A stretch of DNA of 64,000 nt from Myxococcus dinghuensis (GTDB lineage: Bacteria > Myxococcota > Myxococcia > Myxococcales > Myxococcaceae): assembly GCF_024198235.1 (NCBI RefSeq), contig NZ_JAKCFB010000043.1, positions 1 through 64,000 of the forward strand, in the 5' to 3' direction. The number at the start of each line of letters is the position of its first letter. The first letter of the stretch is position 1. The notes under the pieces were generated by a model, which had not been told where the DNA came from, did no database searches, and was given only the letters and a program-made list of their open reading frames with translations. The translations under genes were made by a program, and so were the position numbers. This document shows, piece after piece, positions 34,541 to 43,533 of the stretch.

Positions 34541-35101
34541 CTAGGGGGCGGGCTCGGCCAGCAGGGATTCGATCTCCGCCTGGTACTTGGTGAGGAACTC
34601 CTCCGCGAAGCCCTCGTGGAAGTACCGGACCACGCCCCTCCGGTCGATGATGTACGTCGTCGGCATGCCGCGCACCTTGAGCGTGCGCTCGGCCACGCGG
34701 GCGTTCTCGTCGAGGAGGATGGGCAGCTTCACCTTCACCTCCTCCAGGAACGGAGGAATCGCGCGGGGGTCCTCGTCCACGTTGAGCGCGTAGACCTTCA
34801 AGCCCCGGCCCGCGTACTCGCGGCTGAGGTTCTCGTAGAAGGGCAGCGCGTCGCGGCACGGCTCGCACCACGTGGCCCAGACGTCGAGCAGCACCACGCT
34901 GCCCCGGTCGCTCTTGAGGTCGTACGTCTCGCCGCCCGGGTAGCGCTTCACCTGGAAGACGAGCGGCGCGGGGCTGCCGTTCGAGCCGCCCTCGTCCCCC
35001 GACCCGCCGGGCAGGGTGGGCGTGAGGGAGGGCATCGCGTTGTTGCGGGCGCAGGCGGCGAGGGACAGGGCACCGAGGGCGGCGAGGAGGGGCAGGCGCA
35101 T
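34541..35101 (-). CDS. TlpA-like thioredoxin-fold lipoprotein
   Basis: 186 residues. Lipobox LGALSLAAC, then a Gly/Ser spacer and a TlpA/ResA-type domain with VVLLDVWATWCEPC (active-site CEPC), LPILLDENARV and the cis-Pro loop GMPTTYIID. It probably reduces or exchanges disulfides of envelope proteins. Its start is one base after the mpl stop (TGACATG), indicating coupling. Confidence 0.9.
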   Translation of the reverse strand: MRLPLLAALGALSLAACARNNAMPSLTPTLPGGSGDEGGSNGSPAPLVFQVKRYPGGETYDLKSDRGSVVLLDVWATWCEPCRDALPFYENLSREYAGRGLKVYALNVDEDPRAIPPFLEEVKVKLPILLDENARVAERTLKVRGMPTTYIIDRRGVVRYFHEGFAEEFLTKYQAEIESLLAEPAP

Positions 35102-35102
35102 G

Positions 35103-36575
35103 TCAGGCAGTCTCCCCCGTCCGGGCCTTCAGGGCCACGAGCAGCTTGTCGATGAAACCGCCGAAGGCGCCGTTGCTCATGACGAGCAGCACGTCACCGG
35201 GCTGGGACTCGCGGGCCACCAGGTCCACGAGCGCCTGCACGTCCGTGGAGCCCTCCGCGGAGATGCCCTGGGCCTGGAGGTCGCGCACCAGCCGGGGCAC
35301 GTCCAGCTCCTCGCCCACGGGCACCTTGTCGTGACGCTCGGGCACCTTGAGGCTGGCGCGGGAAGCGCCGGTGAAGGAGTGCGCGTACTCCTCCTGGTGG
35401 ATGTTGCGGCGGCTGGTGTTGGAGCGGGGCTCGAAGATGGCCCACAGCCGGCGCTGGGGGTAGCGGCGGTGGATGGCGGAGATGGTCTCCCGCACCGCCG
35501 TGGGGTGGTGCGCGAAGTCGTCCACCACGAGGATGCCGCCGGGCTCGCCCCGGGGCTCCTGCCGGCGCTTCACGCCGCGGAACGACGCGAGCCCCTGGGC
35601 GATTTCGTCGAAGGACAGGCCCAGGCCGCGCGAGGCGGCGATGACCCCCAGCGCGTTCTCCACGTTGTGCGCGCCGCCCATGGGCAGCGTCACGGTGCCG
35701 AGCACCTGGCCGCGCTCGACCACGCCGAAGCGCGCGCCGTCGGGGCCGTAGGAGACGTCGCGCGGGGTGTAGTCGGCGTCCGCGCCCTCCTTGGCGACGT
35801 ACGTCACCACGCGGCCCTGGCAGCCCTCGCGGGAGAGCTTCACCGCGTTGGGGTACGCGGCGCAGACGACGAGCTGGCCGTCGGCGGGGATGAGGCGCAC
35901 GAACTTCTCGAACGTGGCCTCGTAGTGCGGCAGGTCGCGGAAGATGTCGGCGTGGTCGAACTCCACGCTGGTGAGGATGGCGGTGCGCGGGCGGTAGTGG
36001 AGGAACTTGGAGCCCTTGTCCCAGTAGGCGGTGTCGTACTCGTCGCCCTCGACGACGAAGTGCGGGCCCTTCCCCACGCGGTAGTTGCCCGCGTAGTTCT
36101 GGGTGACGCCGCCCACGAGGAACGAGGGGTCCTTGCCGGCCTCGACGAGCACGTGGGCCATGAGCGAGGACGTGGTCGTCTTGCCGTGCGTGCCGGCGAC
36201 GACGACGGAGTGCGAGTGCGCGAGGAAGAGCGAGCCCAGCGCGGCGGGGAAGCTCATCTGGGGGATGTGACGCTCGCGGACGGCGGTGGCCTCGGGGTTC
36301 ACGCGGCGGATGACGTTGCCGATGATGACGAGGTCGGGCTTCGCGGTGTCCAGGTTCTCCGGGCGGTAGGGCGACGCGGCGGGGATGCCCCACGTCCGGA
36401 GCATGTCGCTCATGGGCGGGTAGACGTTCTCGTCGCTGCCCGTGACGTCGTAGCCGGCGGCCTTGAGCATGCCGGCGAAGGAGCCCATGCCGGTGCCGGC
36501 CACGCCCACCAGGTGGATGCGGCGGACGCTGCCGGGTTGGAGGGTTTCGAGGACGTTACCGTTGTCGTCAGGCAT
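35103..36575 (-). CDS. mpl: UDP-N-acetylmuramate:L-Ala-gamma-D-Glu-meso-DAP ligase (murein tripeptide ligase)
   Basis: 490 residues. Mur-ligase architecture: N-terminal VGVAGTGMGSFAGMLKAAGYDVTGSD, ATP loop AGTHGKTTTSSLMAHVL, EGDEYDTAYWDKGSKF and the C-terminal FEPRSNTSRRNIHQEEYA that marks Mpl rather than MurC. It recycles murein tripeptide by joining it to UDP-MurNAc. ATG 36575 gives the normal N-terminus and overlaps the upstream hydrolase by 8 nt. The two upstream genes also act on cell wall peptides, so this is a peptidoglycan-recycling operon. Confidence 0.93.
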   Translation of the reverse strand: MPDDNGNVLETLQPGSVRRIHLVGVAGTGMGSFAGMLKAAGYDVTGSDENVYPPMSDMLRTWGIPAASPYRPENLDTAKPDLVIIGNVIRRVNPEATAVRERHIPQMSFPAALGSLFLAHSHSVVVAGTHGKTTTSSLMAHVLVEAGKDPSFLVGGVTQNYAGNYRVGKGPHFVVEGDEYDTAYWDKGSKFLHYRPRTAILTSVEFDHADIFRDLPHYEATFEKFVRLIPADGQLVVCAAYPNAVKLSREGCQGRVVTYVAKEGADADYTPRDVSYGPDGARFGVVERGQVLGTVTLPMGGAHNVENALGVIAASRGLGLSFDEIAQGLASFRGVKRRQEPRGEPGGILVVDDFAHHPTAVRETISAIHRRYPQRRLWAIFEPRSNTSRRNIHQEEYAHSFTGASRASLKVPERHDKVPVGEELDVPRLVRDLQAQGISAEGSTDVQALVDLVARESQPGDVLLVMSNGAFGGFIDKLLVALKARTGETA

Positions 36576-37761
36576 GCGGTCCCTGCTGGGTGGAAGTGAG
36601 GCCGAGCGCCTCCACGACGAAGTCGTGGAAGACGGGTCGGAAGTCGCGGATGCGCAGCTCCTGGCGTCCGTGGGCCACGCGGTTGGTGACGAGCGCCACC
36701 ACGAGCGAGCGGCGCAAGTCGACCCAGAGGCTGGTGCCGGTGAAGCCCAGGTGGCCCACCGCGCCAGGGGGCGCGTCGCCGATGAAGCGGCCGGCGCTGG
36801 AGACACCCTTGGAGGGCGAGTCGAAGCCCATGGAGCGGGTGCTGCCGGGGACGAGCGGGTCGGTGGCGAGCACGCGGTACCAGAGCGGGCCCGGGGCGAG
36901 CACGGCGCGGGAGCCGGTGCAGTCGGCGAGCACGGCCTGGCCGAAGCGGGCCACGTCCACGGCGGTGCCGAAAAGGCCCGCGTGTCCGGCGACGCCATCC
37001 ATCACCCAGGCGTTGTCGTCATCGACCTCGCCCGGGCGCGTGGGGGCGGTGGGCACGTCCTTCCACAGCCCCTCCTGTCCCGGTGCGGGCTCGCGCGGGC
37101 GGGTGGCGCCGGTGGGGGCGGTGGTGCCGTCGACGGGGAAGTCGGTGAGGCGGTGGAAGCGGGCGGCGAGGCCGAGCGGCTCGGCGACGTGGCGCGAGAA
37201 GAGCGTGTCGAGCGGGGCGCCGCCGGCGCGGGCGAGGATTTCGCCGAGCAGGATGAAGCCCACGTCGCTGTACGCGGAGGTGGTGCGGGGCGCGGCGGCG
37301 AGCGGCGTGGCGGCGGCGGCCTGGAGGACCTCGTCGCGGACGCGGGCGCGCAGGGCGGCGGGGCAGTCCGCGTCGAGCAGCGCAGGGTGCGCGGCGAGGG
37401 CCTGGGCGAAGAAGGGCACGAAGGGGGGCAGGCCGGAGCGGTGGTAGAGCAGGTCCGCGACGGTGACGCCGGCGTCGCCCATGGGGGTGCCGGGGAAGTA
37501 GCGGGACACGAGCGTGTCCGGGCCCACCTTGCCCTCGGTCCAGAGGCGGACGAACAGGGCGGTGGTGGAGAGCACCTTGGTGACGGAGGCGAGGTCGAAG
37601 CGGGTGTCGCCGGAGGCCTTGCCCGCGACGCCGCCGAAGACCTGGACGCCCCGGTGGAGGACGACGGCCTGGGCGGCGGGGAAGACGCCGATGCCCACCG
37701 CCTCGTCGAGGAGCGTCTGGAGGACGGCGATGGGGTGCTGCTCGGGGGGGGCGCTGCTCAT
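36568..37761 (-). CDS. Serine hydrolase of the beta-lactamase/penicillin-binding family
   Basis: 397 residues. Class C beta-lactamase-like fold with the SxxK motif SVTK (FDLASVTKVLSTT) and a YSD in place of YxN (TTSAYSDVGFILLGE), plus a late HLGFTGT in the KTG position. Probably an esterase or D,D-peptidase rather than a true beta-lactamase; no signal peptide is seen. Starts inside the stop of the S66 peptidase gene (4-nt overlap) and runs into mpl. Confidence 0.87.
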   Translation of the reverse strand: MSSAPPEQHPIAVLQTLLDEAVGIGVFPAAQAVVLHRGVQVFGGVAGKASGDTRFDLASVTKVLSTTALFVRLWTEGKVGPDTLVSRYFPGTPMGDAGVTVADLLYHRSGLPPFVPFFAQALAAHPALLDADCPAALRARVRDEVLQAAAATPLAAAPRTTSAYSDVGFILLGEILARAGGAPLDTLFSRHVAEPLGLAARFHRLTDFPVDGTTAPTGATRPREPAPGQEGLWKDVPTAPTRPGEVDDDNAWVMDGVAGHAGLFGTAVDVARFGQAVLADCTGSRAVLAPGPLWYRVLATDPLVPGSTRSMGFDSPSKGVSSAGRFIGDAPPGAVGHLGFTGTSLWVDLRRSLVVALVTNRVAHGRQELRIRDFRPVFHDFVVEALGLTSTQQGPHA

Positions 37762-38657
37762 GCGCGCACGGCTCCTTCGAGGAACGTGAGGCGGGCCGCG
37801 TCGGCGTCGAGGCGGACGTGGGTGCCGAGGGCGACGGGGAAGTTGAGGTCGCCGTGGCCGATGGGGAAGCCCGCAGCGCACGGCAGGCCCTCCTCGCGGG
37901 CGAGGTCGCGGAGCACGTCGGCGCTGGAGTAGTCGGCGCCCTTCTCCTCGCACGAGGTGAAGTCGCCCAGGACGATGCCACGCACGCGCGAGAAGACGCC
38001 CGCCAGGCGCAGGTGCGTCCACATGCGGTCGAGGCGGTAGGGGCGCTCGGTGACGTCCTCGAGGAGGAGCACGGCCCCGTCGAGCGACGGCAGGTACGGC
38101 GTGCCCAGCAGGCGGGAGAAGACGGAGAGGTTGCCGCCCAGGAGGACGCCCTCGGCGGTGCCGGGGACGTAGGTGGCGGTGCCCGTCAGCGGCGGCGGGG
38201 CCTCCGGGGACTCGAGGAGGCGGAAGTACGCGTCACGGACGGCCTGGGGCTGCTTCCCGAGCTGGGTGATGACGGGGCCGTGGATGGAGACGCGCCCTTG
38301 CGCCTGGAGGGCGGCGTGGACGGAGGTGAGGTCGGAGAAGCCGGTGAAGAGGCTCGGGGGGGCGTCCGCGAGGGGGAGACGGGGCAGGAGCCGGGCGCTG
38401 CCGTAGCCACCGCGGGCGCAGAAGATGGCGTGGGCCTGGGGGTCGAGGAGGGCCTGGGAGAGCTCGTCGGCGCGGCGGGCGTCGTCTCCCGCGAGGTAGC
38501 GGTGGGCGGCGTGGAGGTCGGGGCGGAGGATGGGGGCGTAGCGCTCGGCGAGGACGGCGAGGCCCACCTCGAAGGTGGGGCGGTCGAACGGTCCTGCGGG
38601 GGCGACGACGTGGACGGGGTCCCGGGGACGGAGCGGGAGGGGCTTGAGCCAACGCAC
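37758..38657 (-). CDS. ldcA: S66-family LD-carboxypeptidase
   Basis: 299 residues. LdcA/MccF-type: VVAPAGPFDR at the N-terminus, FCARGGYGSARLLPRL at the nucleophile region, GFSDLTSVHAAL, and LGGNLSVFSRLLGTPYLP and EDVTERPYRLDRMWTHL in the C-terminal domain. It removes D-Ala from murein tetrapeptide in the cytoplasm, giving the tripeptide that Mpl reuses. First gene of the operon. Confidence 0.92.
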   Translation of the reverse strand: MRWLKPLPLRPRDPVHVVAPAGPFDRPTFEVGLAVLAERYAPILRPDLHAAHRYLAGDDARRADELSQALLDPQAHAIFCARGGYGSARLLPRLPLADAPPSLFTGFSDLTSVHAALQAQGRVSIHGPVITQLGKQPQAVRDAYFRLLESPEAPPPLTGTATYVPGTAEGVLLGGNLSVFSRLLGTPYLPSLDGAVLLLEDVTERPYRLDRMWTHLRLAGVFSRVRGIVLGDFTSCEEKGADYSSADVLRDLAREEGLPCAAGFPIGHGDLNFPVALGTHVRLDADAARLTFLEGAVRA

Positions 38658-38778
38658 GGGCGCTTCATAGCACCGGGGGCTCGGGGGGTAGCGCGATTCG
38701 AGACAGCGGGGCGGCGGAAGCGTTGAGTCCCCCGGTCCGTCGGGACGAGGACACTGCGACCGCCCGCCGCCCCCTCCC

Positions 38779-39978
38779 CTACCCTGCCGAGCGCTCCATC
38801 ACCGCCGCGAAGAAGGCATCGGTGCCGTGGCGGTGGGGAGCGACGAAGAGGAAGTCGCCGCGCAGGCAGGGCTCGGGGAGCCAGCCTTCGCCGGGGCGGA
38901 CGAGGTGGTAGTCGGGGCGCGAGGCGAGGAAGGCGGAGACGACGTCCTCGTTCTCGGCGCGGTTGACGGTGCAGGTGGCGTAGACGAGCCGGCCGCCGGG
39001 ACGCACCAGGTCGGCGGCGCGGGCGAGGATGTCGCGTTGGAGCGGCGGGAAGCGGGCGAGCTCCTCGGGGGAGGTCCGGAAGCGCAGGTCGGGGCCCCGG
39101 CGGAGGGTGCCCAGTTCGGAGCACGGGACGTCTGCGAGGACGCGGTCGGCGCCGAGTCCTGGGGCCGGGGGTGTCCGGAGGACCTGGACGCGGGTGAGGC
39201 CGGCGCGGGCGGTGCGTTGGAGGAGCCGGTCGAGGCGCTCGGCGTCCGGGTCATGGGCCAGGAGCCGGCCGGAGTCGCGCATCTGGGCGCCGAGCAGGAG
39301 CGTCTTGCCGCCGGCGCCCGCGCACAGGTCGAGGACCGTCTCCCCCGGGTGGGCGTCGAGGACGAGGCCGAGGAGCTGGCTGCCCTCGTCCTGGACCTCG
39401 AAGAGGCCCTCTCGGAGGGGGGCGAGGGCGTAGAGGTTGGGTCGGGGGCCCTCGATGTGGAGGGCGAGCGGGCTCCAGGCCCCGGGGCGGGTGGGGACGC
39501 CCTCGGCGAGGAGGCGCTCGGCGAGCGCGTTGCGGGAGGTGCGGAGGGGGTTCACGCGGAGCGTGATGGGGCCTGGGACGTTGAGGTGGGCACAGAAGTC
39601 CTCGACCTCGGGGCCGAGCTCCCGGGCGAAGTGGTCGGCGAGCCAGTCCGGAAGGGAGGCCTGGAGGGCGAGCGAGGGCGGCGGGGTGGAGGTCAGCGGG
39701 AGAGGAGAGTCCTCCCCTACCCCGGCGATGGCGGCGGCGGTGGAGGCGGGGACCCGGGCGAGGCCGTGCAGGAGGGCGTAGAGGAGGAAGGGAGGTGGGG
39801 CGTCGTCGCGGCCGAGGAGGAAGGCGAGGCGGTGGCGCCAGAGGCCGACGTTGAAGAGGGCCTCCTTGAGGGCCTGGCGCTGCTCCCGGGAGAGGTCGCG
39901 GTGGGCACGCAGGGTGCGATCCACGACGCGCTCCGCGGGCGCGCCGCCGAGGACCTCGGCGATGGCCAGGGAGGCCAC
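38779..39978 (-). CDS. rsmB: RsmB/NOP-family rRNA cytosine-C5 methyltransferase
   Basis: 399 residues from GTG 39978. N-terminal NusB-like helical domain (LKEALFNVGLWRHRLAFLLG), RNA-binding LRVNPLRTSRNALAERLLAEGV, SAM-binding VLDLCAGAGGKTLLLG, and motif DVPCSELGTLRRGPDLRFR with the second Cys in YATCTVNRAEN. It methylates C5 of a 16S rRNA cytosine (position 967 in E. coli for RsmB). The frame stays open upstream into PFDPLSRLHGQPW, so a slightly longer non-ATG start is possible. Confidence 0.88.
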   Translation of the reverse strand: MASLAIAEVLGGAPAERVVDRTLRAHRDLSREQRQALKEALFNVGLWRHRLAFLLGRDDAPPPFLLYALLHGLARVPASTAAAIAGVGEDSPLPLTSTPPPSLALQASLPDWLADHFARELGPEVEDFCAHLNVPGPITLRVNPLRTSRNALAERLLAEGVPTRPGAWSPLALHIEGPRPNLYALAPLREGLFEVQDEGSQLLGLVLDAHPGETVLDLCAGAGGKTLLLGAQMRDSGRLLAHDPDAERLDRLLQRTARAGLTRVQVLRTPPAPGLGADRVLADVPCSELGTLRRGPDLRFRTSPEELARFPPLQRDILARAADLVRPGGRLVYATCTVNRAENEDVVSAFLASRPDYHLVRPGEGWLPEPCLRGDFLFVAPHRHGTDAFFAAVMERSAG

Positions 39979-40046
39979 GGGGGCGAGCCCGGCCAGGGCG
40001 GCCCAGGGCTGACCGTGGAGCCGGGAGAGTGGATCAAACGGGACTG

Positions 40047-40075
40047 TTGACAGAGGGGGCTCCGTTCTCTAGAAA
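40047..40075 (+). promoter_or_regulatory. Strong sigma-70-type promoter of tRNA-Asn
   Basis: Consensus TTGACA (40047-40052), a 17-nt spacer and TAGAAA (40070-40075), ending 42 nt before the tRNA. Confidence 0.75.
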
Positions 40076-40117
40076 GCGCGTCATCGCTGCAGCGACGTCC
40101 CGCAGCGGTGGACATAT

Positions 40118-40190
40118 TCCCCGATAGCTCAGCCGGTAGAGCGGGTGACTGTTAATCACTAGGTCCGTGGTTCGAGTCCACGTCGGGGAG
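40118..40190 (+). tRNA. tRNA-Asn (anticodon GTT)
   Basis: 73 nt with acceptor TCCCCGA/TCGGGGA and discriminator G; anticodon loop CTGTTAA. CCA is not encoded. DNA of different character begins right after it, so its 3' end is a plausible integration site. Confidence 0.97.
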
Positions 40191-40198
40191 CTGAACGA

Positions 40199-40228
40199 AG
40201 GGCCCTACCAAACGGTAGGGCCCTTTTT
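40199..40228 (+). terminator. Rho-independent terminator of tRNA-Asn
   Basis: AGGGCCCTACC / GGTAGGGCCCT, an 11-bp perfect stem with loop AAAC, followed by a run of T (40224-40228). A second hairpin (GGCCCCGCGATG/CATCGTGGGGCC, one G-T) follows at about 40240-40263. Confidence 0.92.
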
Positions 40229-40818
40229 GTTAAACACGGGCCCCGCGATGACATCGTGGGGCCTTCGTGCTTAAGCCGCTGAACCCCAAGGGATTTTTCC
40301 TCGCGGTGCTGAAGAGAGTGCTCTCGGCTCTCTACCCCGCAGAGCGAGATACCCCCTCTTCTCCGCCGCCGACCGGGCTCTCTAATGCGCTCTTTCACCC
40401 GTTTTGGGGAGAGAGAGGCCGAGAGCGGTTAACAGGTGCTGTTAACTTTTGGGGCAGCGGTTAACAACATTCCCCAGGAGACCCGCTCTTTCCGCTCTGA
40501 TGTTTCTGGGAGGGCGCCTCTCTCTGCTTTCTGGTTTCGCCTCTCCCCTGCATTGTAGCTCCCGGAGAGCGTGCCGCACGGCTCGCATGGGCCACTCTAG
40601 CTCGTACTCCTGGTAAATGCGGTCGGAGCAGACCGCCGATCCGCGCACCGCCGCTCCATTTCACCTGCACCAGCTCGCGGACAACCTGCGATGGCTCGCG
40701 GTCCATCGGCTGCCCCTATCGGCGCCAGCGAATCTCGCCCAGGGAAGGTGCCCTGGGAGCGCCTGGACTTCGTGCGCGCAGAACGCGACTGTGGACCTAG
40801 TTTTAACGACAGAGATCC
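40229..40818. other. Gene-poor, lower-GC stretch with three GTTAAC sites
   Basis: About 590 nt with no credible gene. Base composition is visibly lower in GC than the core region. It holds GTTAAC at 40428, 40441 and 40460, the first and third within the longer repeat GCGGTTAACA, and ends with the leader of the methyltransferase gene. It is the boundary between core and accessory DNA. No att repeat of the tRNA 3' end is visible here. Confidence 0.6.
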
Positions 40819-42342
40819 ATGACGCCGCCCACTCCTCTTTCAAAACTTCTCTCCGACGCGGATTCTCGCCGTAAGTTGGCGACCGCCGAACTCGTTCAAG
40901 GAAGTCGAAGCGACCTCGGCCAGTTCCTCACTCCAGGCCCGGTCGCGCGCCTCATGGCCGACATGTTCGCTGAGTTGCCGAAAAGCATCCGGCTCCTCGA
41001 TGCAGGAGCAGGCGTGGGCGGCCTCACCGCAGCATTTGTGGCAGAAGCGTGCCTGCGTGGAGGCAGCCAGGCGATTGTCGCAACGGCATACGAAGTTGAC
41101 GATGTTCTCGCGCCACACCTGCGCGAGACCTACGCAAACTGCCGGGCGACATGCGGAAAGCACGACGTCGGATTTACGGGACGTGTGCGAAATGAAGACT
41201 TTCTCGAAGCTGCTGTGAACGAGCTGAGGGGCAGCATCTCATCGCCGCCAGTCGGCCTGTTCAATGCAGCCATCATGAACCCGCCGTATCGGAAAATCGG
41301 AACGGCGTCGAGGGAGCGCCGATTGGTTCGGAGCGTTGGCCTCGACGCAACCAATCTCTACGCGGCCTTCGTGGCGCTCACCGTTCGCCTATTAGAGCCT
41401 GATGGGCAGATCGTCGCCATCATCCCGAGATCATTCTGCAACGGGCCGTACTTCCGCACCTTCCGCGACACATTACTCTCGGAGACAGCGATCCTTCGCA
41501 TCCACGTCTTCGACTCACGTAAAGACGCCTTTAGTGATGATGGCGTACTGCAAGAGAACGTCATCATCCACGTTCGCAAGAGCAAAGCGAAGCCGCACAA
41601 GGTCATCATCTCATCGAGTTCCGGTGGCCCTGATGGAGACGTGGTCGAGCGGCTCTTGCCCTATCGTGATGTGGTTCGAGCTGCCAATGACGATCAGTTC
41701 ATCCACCTCCCCACGGATGCCGACGATGACCGAACGGCACGATGGATGGCAACGTTACCAGAAACCCTCAAGTCGCTCGGGCTGACTGTCTCCACTGGAC
41801 GTGTGGTCGACTTCCGCGCAAAGGACTATCTGCGACCAGCTCCCAGCAAGACGACAGTACCGTTGATCTATCCGTGCCACTTCAGCAATGGCACGATTTC
41901 TTGGCCGAAGTTGGGCGCCCGCAAGCCGAATGCACTCGAAGACTGCGCCAAAACTCACAGTTTGCTGGTTCCTCGCGGATACTACGTTGTGACAAAGCGC
42001 TTCTCATCAAAGGAGGAGCGCCGGCGCTTGGTCGCGGCCGTTTACGATCCCGAAGTCATGACCGCGCCGCAGGTCGGCTTCGAGAACCACCTCAACTACT
42101 TTCATCGAGGTGGTCAGGGGCTAAGCAAGGAGGAAGCCTTTGGTCTCTGCGCATTCCTCAACTCGGAGCCCATCGATAGGTACTTCAGGCAATTCAACGG
42201 ACACACGCAGGTCAATGCCACTGACCTTCGGAGCCTTAGGTACCCAAGTCTTGAGGCGCTCAGAGAGCTGGGAAAGCTCCGGTTGGTGCCCGGTTCGACC
42301 GAACTGGAGACCTCGATTCGCGAGCGATACCCGCTCGACTAA
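40819..42342 (+). CDS. Adenine-specific DNA methyltransferase of a PstI/BsuBI-like system
   Basis: 507 residues. A gamma-type N6-adenine methyltransferase: GQFLTPGPVARLMADMF at the start, SAM motif I LLDAGAGVGGLTAAF, catalytic NPPY (IMNPPYRKIG), then a target-recognition half containing NYFHRGGQGL. The M.PstI/M.BsuBI family methylates the adenine of CTGCAG; the adjacent endonuclease supports the same specificity here by inference. It is convergent with the endonuclease, with only 3 nt between stops. Codon use is less GC-rich than the core genes, indicating transfer. Confidence 0.88.
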   Translation: MTPPTPLSKLLSDADSRRKLATAELVQGSRSDLGQFLTPGPVARLMADMFAELPKSIRLLDAGAGVGGLTAAFVAEACLRGGSQAIVATAYEVDDVLAPHLRETYANCRATCGKHDVGFTGRVRNEDFLEAAVNELRGSISSPPVGLFNAAIMNPPYRKIGTASRERRLVRSVGLDATNLYAAFVALTVRLLEPDGQIVAIIPRSFCNGPYFRTFRDTLLSETAILRIHVFDSRKDAFSDDGVLQENVIIHVRKSKAKPHKVIISSSSGGPDGDVVERLLPYRDVVRAANDDQFIHLPTDADDDRTARWMATLPETLKSLGLTVSTGRVVDFRAKDYLRPAPSKTTVPLIYPCHFSNGTISWPKLGARKPNALEDCAKTHSLLVPRGYYVVTKRFSSKEERRRLVAAVYDPEVMTAPQVGFENHLNYFHRGGQGLSKEEAFGLCAFLNSEPIDRYFRQFNGHTQVNATDLRSLRYPSLEALRELGKLRLVPGSTELETSIRERYPLD

Positions 42343-42345
42343 CCA

Positions 42346-43353
42346 CTACTCGAAACTTTCAACGTGAAACTGTCGAGAGGGGTCCTCAAGGATCCACAAC
42401 ATGGTCCCGGGAGCGAGGTTCTTGTGCTTGCTTTGCCTTGCTGCCGCGTCTTTCCATGAGCGGTACGTCGTAGTGAAGCCGATCGACGCATTGGGTCGAC
42501 CGCGATGAATGAAGCGTTTCGCCTGCTGGACCTTGTGGAAATCGACCTCGCCGTCACTCGTCACCGCCTCGATAATCCAGAAGGCGCCGGTGCCCGGGCT
42601 GTAGAGGAGCACATCCGGCATCGCGTCTTCGAGGCGAAGTTCAAGGCCGGCCTTTGCCATGCGCTTCTTCGCGTCCTCGGGGACTCGATCTCCGTCGCCG
42701 TCGTCGATATAAAGAACCTCGAAACCTGGGAGGAACTTCGGCGCGTAGAACTCACACGATGCCTTGATGAGATCGCTGTGCTTGGTGTCCGTCGCCGCGC
42801 GCACATGCTCGGCCAGCTTGGCCTGGAGATCGAGCCGGCGACGAACAGCATCCTCGGCGATCCACGAGCCGAGCATCGTCTTCGCTTCCTTCGGCGACAC
42901 TTGAAGAAGCGCCTTGAAGTCCTCGGCGAGGCGATACGCGGAGTTTGAGGACTTCGCGACAGGATGTCCGGCGACGAACTCTCGACGAGCCGGATCGAGC
43001 GTCACCGCGTTGACGGCGCCCACCTCGCGCAGGGGCTTGATCCAGTAGTCGCGCCCCTCTCGGTCCAGCTTGCGGTCCCCGCGCTGGAGAATCCCTACAT
43101 GGCACGCCAGGTGGGCCGTCGAAGCGCCGTCAGCAAACTTCGCACCGGACGGCGCCTTGCTGAACCAGCTCGGCTGCTGGTCGTCGAGAAGAGCGAACAC
43201 GACATCAATCAGCTCTTCGGAGACTCTATCGATGCCAGCAAGCACCTCGCGAATTCGCTCCTTGGTGACGCCCTGGAGCGTCACAGGAACAGGGCTCCTG
43301 CCGGCCTTCAAAGCCGCATTGCGAATCTTGGTGACTTCTTCCTCAAGCGCCAC
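42346..43353 (-). CDS. Type II restriction endonuclease, BsuBI/PstI family
   Basis: 335 residues from a GTG start with AGGAG upstream. An N-terminal helical domain (residues ~1-170) precedes the C-terminal PD-(D/E)xK-type catalytic part: MPDVLLYSPGTGAFWIIEAVTSDGEVDFHK, then GFTTTYRSWKDAAARQ and PGTMLWILEDPSRQFHVESF, which match the C-terminal pattern of BsuBI/PstI enzymes (D..L..IEAVTSDGPVD). Expected to cut CTGCAG or a close relative, protected by the neighbouring methylase. Confidence 0.87.
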   Translation of the reverse strand: MALEEEVTKIRNAALKAGRSPVPVTLQGVTKERIREVLAGIDRVSEELIDVVFALLDDQQPSWFSKAPSGAKFADGASTAHLACHVGILQRGDRKLDREGRDYWIKPLREVGAVNAVTLDPARREFVAGHPVAKSSNSAYRLAEDFKALLQVSPKEAKTMLGSWIAEDAVRRRLDLQAKLAEHVRAATDTKHSDLIKASCEFYAPKFLPGFEVLYIDDGDGDRVPEDAKKRMAKAGLELRLEDAMPDVLLYSPGTGAFWIIEAVTSDGEVDFHKVQQAKRFIHRGRPNASIGFTTTYRSWKDAAARQSKHKNLAPGTMLWILEDPSRQFHVESFE

Positions 43354-43533
43354 GAGTGATCTCCTGGCGCAAGTGTACTGCCCGATATCAGGGAAGAACA
43401 GCTTCGATGTATGGTCGGGATGTCGACTACCTCCAGAGAAGGCTTCCCCCTCTGAGAGGTCCCGGGCCGGCAGAGGTGGGAATGCCGAGCCCGGGACGTC
43501 CTTGAGGTCTTCATCTGGTGGTCCATGACACCT

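Noticed and set aside
36568..37761. Antibiotic-resistance beta-lactamase
   Set aside because: No signal peptide, YSD instead of YxN, and an operon context of murein recycling argue for a housekeeping serine hydrolase.
40267..40464. Small open frames between tRNA-Asn and the methyltransferase
   Set aside because: Several short frames on both strands overlap each other, lack ribosome-binding sites and show no protein-like pattern.
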